A stretch of 64,000 nt of DNA, taken from positions 1 to 64,000 of IMG/VR virus record IMGVR_UViG_3300048583_000155. One strand, 5' to 3'. Source of the DNA: a virus. The notes beneath the pieces were generated by a model. The model had not been told where the DNA came from. It worked only from the letters and a program-made list of their open reading frames with translations, and did not search any database. The position numbers were made by a program, and so were the translations under genes. Shown piece by piece: positions 59,427 to 64,000 of the stretch (its first letter is position 1; each line of letters starts with the position of its first letter).

Positions 59427-59642
59427 ATGAAAACTTTAAAATGTAGCCTTGATCCAAAAAACAGCGGGATTATCTACCAAACAAACGGAATTCCAATAAA
59501 TGAAAATATGGGATTCAACGATTTTGAAAAAGTTTACCATGCAAAAAGGGTTTATCCTAAAAATTGGGGAATTGATCCTCAGGAACTTGTAATTAGACTT
59601 GTTGATATTGAAGGTGAAAGACCTTACTATTTCGAGGTTTAA
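59427..59642 (+). CDS. unknown 71-aa protein
   Basis: A soluble protein starting MKTLKCSLDPKNSGIIYQ, with KRVYPKNWGIDPQELVIRLVDIEG at the end. The ATG at 59427 is preferred over an upstream ATG at 59286 that overlaps the previous gene by 119 bases. No family was recognised. Confidence 0.5.
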   Translation: MKTLKCSLDPKNSGIIYQTNGIPINENMGFNDFEKVYHAKRVYPKNWGIDPQELVIRLVDIEGERPYYFEV

Positions 59643-59694
59643 CCACTCATCAACTTATTAAACCATTCACATAAAATCAATTCATTTGCCCGAT

Positions 59695-59700
59695 TATCAA
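59695..59700 (+). promoter_or_regulatory. TTTGCC box 3, with a TAAATTTA -7-like box
   Basis: TTTG at 59695 is followed after about 18 nt by TAAATTTACTC, one base from TAnnTTTG, just upstream of the gene at 59735. This is the most promoter-like of the six sites. Confidence 0.4.
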
Positions 59701-59734
59701 AAGTAAATTTACTCAACATTAAAATTTAGAAATT

Positions 59735-60082
59735 ATGAAAGGCATAACAGAAATTACAGTTGTTGACTATGAAAATAATGAGATTATGGTCAATGTTGAT
59801 TTGGAGAAAAAGAAAGTAATACGGGTTTATTGCTATTCTGACTCAATACCTCAATTAGAATCGGGTAGATATTTGAAAAATTCACCGACAAAAAACAGTC
59901 TTTTTAGTAACCTCAATTTGTCTGATTTTAAAAAGTATGTCAAAGAGTCTCTAAAAAACAGTTACGGGATTATAGCAGTCTTAAACAGTCCTGAAGAAGA
60001 AGGTTATAGCGAATTAGAAAACAGTATTGTAATTGAATCCTTGCAAAATTTCGGATTTGATACAGAATATCAAATAGGTTAA
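59735..60082 (+). CDS. unknown 115-aa protein
   Basis: An acidic protein starting MKGITEITVVDYENNEIMVNVD with alternating strands, then a helical C-terminal half. No family was recognised. It is followed by 233 bp without a convincing gene. Confidence 0.5.
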   Translation: MKGITEITVVDYENNEIMVNVDLEKKKVIRVYCYSDSIPQLESGRYLKNSPTKNSLFSNLNLSDFKKYVKESLKNSYGIIAVLNSPEEEGYSELENSIVIESLQNFGFDTEYQIG

Positions 60083-60315
60083 TCAAAACTAACTTTAAAC
60101 CAATAAACTCAAAAGCAGACAGAAAAGAATTTGCAGTCCTATTGTACAACTACAGGTTAGCAATGCCACAGGCAGAAATTTATCCAAGCTCAAGACCTTG
60201 CAAAAATTGGAAAGACTAAACATTATATCCCTTATCGGCTAGACCGTTGCATTTGATTGCAGTAAGGGACAAAAAAGGGCATTTGCCCAAATTTCAAATC
60301 TAAACTATAAAAACC
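60083..60315 (+). other. 233-bp intergenic region with a start-less reading frame and a hairpin
   Basis: A frame is open from 60061 to a stop at 60217-60219 and reads like protein (KEFAVLLYNYRLAMPQAE), but it lacks an ATG except at 60163. A TTG at 60142 is possible. A 6-bp stem CCCTTA/TAAGGG encloses 60229-60268. TTTGCC box 4 is at 60282. It could be a decayed gene plus a promoter. Confidence 0.35.
60282..60287 (+). promoter_or_regulatory. TTTGCC box 4 of the right + arm
   Basis: GGGCATTTGCCCAAATTTC includes the box and lies 34 bp upstream of the ATG at 60316. The leader AAACCATGAAA recurs in this arm. Confidence 0.3.
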
Positions 60316-60450
60316 ATGAAAAATTTAGGAATTCAAATTGCATTATTAATCGGTTTAGTCTCAGGTGCGGGATTATTCGCATTAATCATTTTCACAGGCT
60401 ACAAATTAGCCGTCTCTAATGTATCAATTGATTTATTTTCAGGAATTTAA
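60316..60450 (+). CDS. 44-aa single-span membrane protein
   Basis: The product MKNLGIQIALLIGLVSGAGL continues as one long hydrophobic segment with a short polar end. It is too short for a default gene search but has a good ATG, a 12-bp gap to the next gene and strong hydrophobicity. Confidence 0.55.
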   Translation: MKNLGIQIALLIGLVSGAGLFALIIFTGYKLAVSNVSIDLFSGI

Positions 60451-60462
60451 AAGGGAAAAGCC

Positions 60463-60693
60463 ATGAAAAAGCAAGAAATTAAAAAATCAGAATACCGAAA
60501 ATTAATGCAAAATGCAGGATTTAAGGTAAGTTTCAAAACTATTGGATTCTCAGACCTTTTGAGAAAATCCTCAGAAACTCAAATAATCAAAAACGAAAAA
60601 GGTCAGGAAATGCCATCTATTTTTTGCGGAGAAGAGCATTTGAACCAATGGAAAAAAGCAATCGAATTAAAAAACACCTTTCAGCCAGTTTAA
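60463..60693 (+). CDS. unknown 76-aa basic protein
   Basis: A basic protein starting MKKQEIKKSEYRKLMQNAGF with a Cys-containing EMPSIFCGEEHL segment. No family was recognised. It lies 3 bp before the next gene. Confidence 0.5.
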   Translation: MKKQEIKKSEYRKLMQNAGFKVSFKTIGFSDLLRKSSETQIIKNEKGQEMPSIFCGEEHLNQWKKAIELKNTFQPV

Positions 60694-60696
60694 GCC

Positions 60697-61002
60697 ATGA
60701 AAACGAGCAAAAACACAATCTTAGAACCTGTTTTGATGGTAGATAGCCATCACGGAACTTATTCTCCAAAGATATTTTTGGAGACTGTAAACGCAGAAAT
60801 TAAAAAGCAAATTCCAGCAAATCTCAGGATTGAATTAAGGAATCCAGAAGGAGAAAATTATTGGGATGCTTGGGATAAAGTTTTGGATATTGTATTCAAG
60901 GTAGGAAGACAAAAATTCTTTTTGGATTCTGTAGATGGCGATATATGGCTAATTCCTTTTTGCTACACTCGAACAAAGGAATACAAAGAAAACTGGCTAT
61001 GA
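60697..61002 (+). CDS. unknown 101-aa protein
   Basis: A mixed protein containing PVLMVDSHHGTYSPKIFLE near residues 12-30 and FFLDSVDGDIWLIPF near residues 74-88. No family was recognised. Its stop overlaps the next start codon (ATGA). Confidence 0.5.
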   Translation: MKTSKNTILEPVLMVDSHHGTYSPKIFLETVNAEIKKQIPANLRIELRNPEGENYWDAWDKVLDIVFKVGRQKFFLDSVDGDIWLIPFCYTRTKEYKENWL

Positions 61003-61163
61003 AAACCCTAAAAAGAATAATATCGGTCAATTGGAATGATTTAAAATCAATCCAGAAAGCAGAATTGAAAAAGTCACGTTTGGAAAACCTTGGGTATAAT
61101 TTAGAACATACCCAAATTTCCGGAAATATCACAATTTTAACCTATTCACCGTCTATCAAATAA
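60999..61163 (+). CDS. unknown 54-aa protein
   Basis: The product starts MKTLKRIISVNWNDL and is basic. Its start overlaps the preceding stop (ATGA), so the internal ATG at 60999 is preferred over one at 60945. No family was recognised. Confidence 0.5.
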   Translation: MKTLKRIISVNWNDLKSIQKAELKKSRLENLGYNLEHTQISGNITILTYSPSIK

Positions 61164-61196
61164 TAATACCATCCATGTAAGTTCACTATTTTCTCA

Positions 61197-61203
61197 TTTG
61201 CGG
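61197..61203 (+). promoter_or_regulatory. TTTGCGG box 5 of the right + arm
   Basis: CATTTGCGGATTTACG resembles the other TTTGCC boxes and lies 47 bp upstream of the ATG at 61244. Confidence 0.3.
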
Positions 61204-61243
61204 ATTTACGAAATTTACTTAAACATTAAAACACATAGAAACC

Positions 61244-61504
61244 ATGACAGCGAAAGAATTGAACCGAGATATTAAAAGACTAGGGGCAGAAATTTACAGA
61301 ATGAGCTTTGAAGACCAAACCAAGTATTTTGAATACTTGGAAAAGGTTGCAAAACCTGAATTTACAAGGCTTTATTTAGCCGATGGAAGTTTCGAATATA
61401 TGAATTTATCGAGTGTTAAAATTATGCTTCGCTTGAATGTTGCACACAGGTTTTATCCTCTTCATTTGTTCGGTATCAATATCAATTATTCAAAATTAGT
61501 ATAA
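61244..61504 (+). CDS. unknown 86-aa protein
   Basis: A soluble protein starting MTAKELNRDIKRLGAEIYRM with a helical N-terminal part. No family was recognised. It ends one base before the next gene. Confidence 0.5.
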   Translation: MTAKELNRDIKRLGAEIYRMSFEDQTKYFEYLEKVAKPEFTRLYLADGSFEYMNLSSVKIMLRLNVAHRFYPLHLFGININYSKLV

Positions 61505-61505
61505 C

Positions 61506-61724
61506 ATGGAAAAGATACAAATCGGCCAAAAATACAGGCTTAGAAACGGCTTAGAAACCTCAGAAATCAGACTTGCAAACAATGGCACAAATTATATTTT
61601 TGAATCTGAAGTAATTGAACCCGAACATGAAACGCCATCAATAATGGCATGGAATAAAAACGGCAGATTTTTAGCCGATGGAATAGAAAGCAGACTTGAT
61701 ATAATTGAACAGACAAAACCATGA
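61506..61724 (+). CDS. unknown 72-aa protein
   Basis: A mixed protein starting MEKIQIGQKYRLRNGLETSE with a beta-rich N-terminal part. No family was recognised. It overlaps the next gene by four bases. Confidence 0.5.
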   Translation: MEKIQIGQKYRLRNGLETSEIRLANNGTNYIFESEVIEPEHETPSIMAWNKNGRFLADGIESRLDIIEQTKP

Positions 61725-61999
61725 AAGCTAAAATCAAAACACAAAACTATCATTTGCTAAAAGATATCGGTATTCACGGAATCGAAAGCAGAAAAGAAGT
61801 GCAAGGGGATAAGCTAAAAGCAATTTACAGGCTTATCCAAAAGAAAGGCAAACCAATACAGACAACTGAAACAGGTTTGAACGGGGTAAAAGCCTTGGAA
61901 TTTGGAGATGGGGAATTTATCGCAATGAAAAGAACGGGATATAAAACAGGCTGTTTTTATCCTTGCGCAATCAAAACAATTTTACTGACAGTTTTATGA
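61721..61999 (+). CDS. unknown 92-aa protein
   Basis: A basic protein starting MKAKIKTQNYHLLKDIGIHG with LKAIYRLIQKKGKPIQTTETG near residues 32-52. No family was recognised. Overlaps of four bases occur on both sides. Confidence 0.5.
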   Translation: MKAKIKTQNYHLLKDIGIHGIESRKEVQGDKLKAIYRLIQKKGKPIQTTETGLNGVKALEFGDGEFIAMKRTGYKTGCFYPCAIKTILLTVL

Positions 62000-62409
62000 A
62001 ACCGACAATTTCAGAAATACAAACCGAAATACTGACACAAACAGGTTTAAAAACCTCAGTAAGTAAAGGGAAAGGAAGCATGAAAGGATATTTCCGTATT
62101 ATGCCAATATTCCAAAATGGCACTTACCCAAACATGCCCCACGATTTTATTGTTCAGATGCGGGATAAATTATCAGTATTCGGGACGGAGGAAAAGCCAA
62201 TTTTTTGCACAATATCAGATATTTATGTATTCGATTTTGCGGACGATAGACAGATTCACAAAAAAGAAAGTAAAGGAAAGGAAATTTCAGAAATGAAAGT
62301 AAAGGAATGGGGAAGTAAAAATTCTCAAATGAGATTGGATAAAACAGCCTTAAGATATGCCAAAAAAAGGAAAGGGAAGAACGGGGACAACATGGTTAAA
62401 TACTGGTAA
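61996..62409 (+). CDS. unknown 137-aa protein
   Basis: A basic protein with a helical C terminus (SQMRLDKTALRYAKKRKGKNG). It contains GYFRIMPIFQNGTYPNMPHDF near residues 31-51. The ATG at 61996 overlaps the preceding stop (ATGA), so it is preferred over 61963. No family was recognised. Confidence 0.5.
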   Translation: MKPTISEIQTEILTQTGLKTSVSKGKGSMKGYFRIMPIFQNGTYPNMPHDFIVQMRDKLSVFGTEEKPIFCTISDIYVFDFADDRQIHKKESKGKEISEMKVKEWGSKNSQMRLDKTALRYAKKRKGKNGDNMVKYW

Positions 62410-62437
62410 CAAAAAACAACAATTTAAAAACAAGACT

Positions 62438-62743
62438 ATGAAAGGACTAATTGCAGATATTTATCGAAGTGGTTATGATTGTCCCATAAATGTAATGAAC
62501 GGGAAAAAATGGGTGACAATTATAGACAATCAAATTGCCGAAGTATTCGAAGCAAAAGAAGATTGTCCACCTGTTCGAATTGTAAGGAGACAATTAAATG
62601 GAAGTGAATACATTCATGCTGAACCAATGGAAAAAGGTTTTTACGCATTTGGAGGGACTTATATAACATGCTCGGACAGTAGGGTAAAAGCATTAAATAA
62701 ATATCCAATCCCTCTACATGACAGGGATATGAGCAGAGAATAA
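62438..62743 (+). CDS. unknown 101-aa protein
   Basis: A soluble protein starting MKGLIADIYRSGYDCPINVMN with a beta-rich look. The ATG at 62438 is preferred over 62357, which overlaps the previous gene by 53 bases. It is followed by a 9-bp stem hairpin at 62752-62784. Confidence 0.5.
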   Translation: MKGLIADIYRSGYDCPINVMNGKKWVTIIDNQIAEVFEAKEDCPPVRIVRRQLNGSEYIHAEPMEKGFYAFGGTYITCSDSRVKALNKYPIPLHDRDMSRE

Positions 62744-62751
62744 CCTCTTAT

Positions 62752-62784
62752 CACTCCATTCTACCACAAATGTAAAATGGAGTG
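62752..62784 (+). terminator. hairpin without T run (weak terminator or RNA stabiliser)
   Basis: CACTCCATT (62752-62760) pairs perfectly with AATGGAGTG (62776-62784) around a 15-nt loop. No T run follows, so factor-independent termination is uncertain. Confidence 0.4.
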
Positions 62785-62798
62785 CTTAAACCAAATCA

Positions 62799-62804
62799 TT
62801 TGCC
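62799..62804 (+). promoter_or_regulatory. TTTGCC box 6 of the right + arm
   Basis: CATTTGCCGAAATTTCAAATATAAATC includes the box and lies 33 bp upstream of the ATG at 62832. Confidence 0.3.
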
Positions 62805-62831
62805 GAAATTTCAAATATAAATCATAAAGCC

Positions 62832-63359
62832 ATGAAGACTATACAAATCAATACTTACAAATTCAACGAATTAAGCGAAGAAGCCAAACAACAAGCATTA
62901 GAAAACCTTTGGGATATCAATGTTGATTATGATTGGTGGGAAGGAGTTTACGAGGATGCAAAAAATGTAGGTTTAAAAATACTAGGCTTCGATATTGATC
63001 GGGCAAGCTATGTAAAAGCTAAATTTCTTTGGAGTGCTGAAGAGACGGCTGAAAAAATCCTCAAAGAACATGGGGAAATGTGCGAAACGTACAAAACCGC
63101 AAAGGAATTTTTAAAAGACAGGGATTCTTTGGTTGAAAAATACTCAGACGGCATTAATAAAAATATTGTTGCAGAGGATAACGAGTACGATTTTGACAAC
63201 GATATCGAAGAATTGGAAGATGAATTTTTGAAAAGTATTTGCGAAGATTATCGGATTATGCTTAGTAAAGAATATGATTGGAGGACAAGCAAAGAAGCTA
63301 TTATTGAATCAATCGAAAGTAATGACTATGACTTCACTGAAAACGGAAAAATCTACTAG
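62832..63359 (+). CDS. conserved mobile-element protein (175 aa), unknown function
   Basis: The N terminus IQINTYKFNELSEEAKQQALENLWDINVDYDWWEGVYEDAKNVG is a familiar pattern in Bacteroidota mobile elements and some prophages. It is followed by GEMCETYKTAKEFLKDRDSL and a strongly acidic C terminus (near residues 115-145). It is often annotated as antitoxin-like or unknown; no activity is asserted. It is preceded by a promoter-like box and hairpin. Confidence 0.6.
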   Translation: MKTIQINTYKFNELSEEAKQQALENLWDINVDYDWWEGVYEDAKNVGLKILGFDIDRASYVKAKFLWSAEETAEKILKEHGEMCETYKTAKEFLKDRDSLVEKYSDGINKNIVAEDNEYDFDNDIEELEDEFLKSICEDYRIMLSKEYDWRTSKEAIIESIESNDYDFTENGKIY

Positions 63360-63361
63360 CC

Positions 63362-63454
63362 ATGAAACGCAAATTAAATTTACTCCAGATCACCTTTGTA
63401 TTAATTCCTTTTGGGATTGTCATTTGGTGGAAAATTATTCAAAACTTATTTTAA
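63362..63454 (+). CDS. 30-aa membrane peptide
   Basis: The product MKRKLNLLQITFVLIPFGIV continues with IWWKIIQNLF; one hydrophobic segment follows a basic start. The ATG lies 2 bp after the preceding stop. It is short and therefore tentative. Confidence 0.45.
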   Translation: MKRKLNLLQITFVLIPFGIVIWWKIIQNLF

Positions 63455-63480
63455 AACATAAAACCAAAAAACAGACGGTA

Positions 63481-63744
63481 ATGAGAGAGTCCGAAAAATT
63501 AACAATCGAATGGCTTATCGAAGTCGTTTTGGATTATAGAGAAAAACTTAATATGAATGGAGGAAATGTAAATTCAATCCAATCAATAGACGATTCAATA
63601 GACTTGGTTCAGGTGGCCTTTTTGGGACAAATCCCAAGCGGAGACAGACAAGAGGAAATATTCGAAGATGGAACAGAATTAACCTTCAAAGAAGCATTGA
63701 AAGAGCTATTTGTTAGACTTGAAAATTCAGATTATTTCAATTAA
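63481..63744 (+). CDS. unknown 87-aa acidic protein
   Basis: A helical acidic protein starting MRESEKLTIEWLIEVVLDYRE, with GQIPSGDRQEEIFEDGTELTFKEAL in the second half. The ATG at 63481 is preferred over the upstream 63274, which overlaps the previous gene. No family was recognised. Confidence 0.5.
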   Translation: MRESEKLTIEWLIEVVLDYREKLNMNGGNVNSIQSIDDSIDLVQVAFLGQIPSGDRQEEIFEDGTELTFKEALKELFVRLENSDYFN

Positions 63745-63757
63745 ACAAACAAACAAA

Positions 63758-63985
63758 ATGGTAACGAAAAAAGACATTAAAGATTATGACTTCAAAAACA
63801 TGGATCAGTATTTCGATTATGTACTTGAAAGCATTGTAAACGGACAAAGACAACAAGCGAAGAATTTAATCTCTTGCTTTTCCCAAAGACAACGAAACCA
63901 ATTTGCCATGTATTTAGAAAATGGCTGTTTCTTTCCTTTGGAGCACAAACAAGAAGCAAAACAAATGGCATTTGCCGGAAATTGA
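63758..63985 (+). CDS. unknown 75-aa protein
   Basis: A mixed protein starting MVTKKDIKDYDFKNMDQYFDY and containing NLISCFSQRQRNQFAMYLENG, a pattern recalling small plasmid and conjugative-element proteins of Bacteroidota. The ATG at 63758 follows the previous stop by 13 bp. Confidence 0.5.
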   Translation: MVTKKDIKDYDFKNMDQYFDYVLESIVNGQRQQAKNLISCFSQRQRNQFAMYLENGCFFPLEHKQEAKQMAFAGN

Positions 63986-63986
63986 T

Positions 63987-64000
63987 ATGGAAAACTTCAG
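63987..64000 (+). CDS. start of a further + strand gene, cut by the window edge
   Basis: An ATG at 63987, one base after the previous stop, opens a frame reading MENF before the window ends. Nothing can be said about its product. Confidence 0.4.

Overview
The window reads as most of the genome of a tailed, short-tailed-looking (podovirus-type) phage of a Bacteroidota host, with a 1.6 kb gene-cassette array joined to its left side. The Bacteroidota assignment rests on family content (DUF4373 replication protein, DUF4494, DUF3307, DUF6378, DUF7352, MT-A70 methyltransferases), on A/T-rich leaders with few Shine-Dalgarno sequences, and on several TAnnTTTG-like -7 boxes. No integrase, tRNA, DNA polymerase or RNA polymerase gene was recognised, so lifestyle and exact taxonomy stay open. 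The order terminase, portal, scaffold, major capsid protein, fibres, three small connector-like proteins, one very large tail protein and several internal proteins resembles crAss-like phages and Cellulophaga podoviruses; that comparison is inference.

Layout. (1) 1-1576: an integron-like array of small + strand genes (a Cys-rich protein present twice, a DUF7352 protein, an MT-A70 adenine methyltransferase). Each gene is bounded by its own 10-bp inverted repeat and neighbours are separated by unrelated imperfect palindromes. (2) 1592-6527: a compact + strand early block with a small HTH protein, an HNH-like protein, SSB, a PD-(D/E)XK nuclease, a GroES-like protein and many small unknowns, closed by a strong terminator. 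(3) 42960-6522, - strand: the late module, with an HNH homing endonuclease, terL, portal, scaffold, major capsid protein followed by a terminator, fibres and tailspike, connectors, tail protein, internal proteins, decoration-like proteins, and then lysis genes (holin, GH19 endolysin, unimolecular spanin). (4) 57672-43143, - strand: replication and DNA modification, with DnaB, a DUF4373 protein, a DUF559-like nuclease, a sliding-clamp-like protein, a MazG-like protein, three DNA methyltransferases and about 25 small genes. A lone + strand gene with clan-CD-like His and Cys motifs (44049-44654) interrupts it. (5) 57673-58246: a 574-bp divergent control region with three TGCAACA palindromes. (6) 58247-64000, + strand: many short unknown genes, several preceded by a repeated TTTGCC sequence, running off the window.

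Regulation. A TTAAC-N3-GTTAA palindrome recurs immediately upstream of early and replication genes on both strands but was not seen in the structural region. It looks like the operator of a phage-wide regulator. A second palindrome sharing the AACAnTGTT core occurs three times in the divergent region. If the replicon is circular, the right + arm would run on into the left + arm and the cassette array would sit inside the early + block. This cannot be tested from the window.
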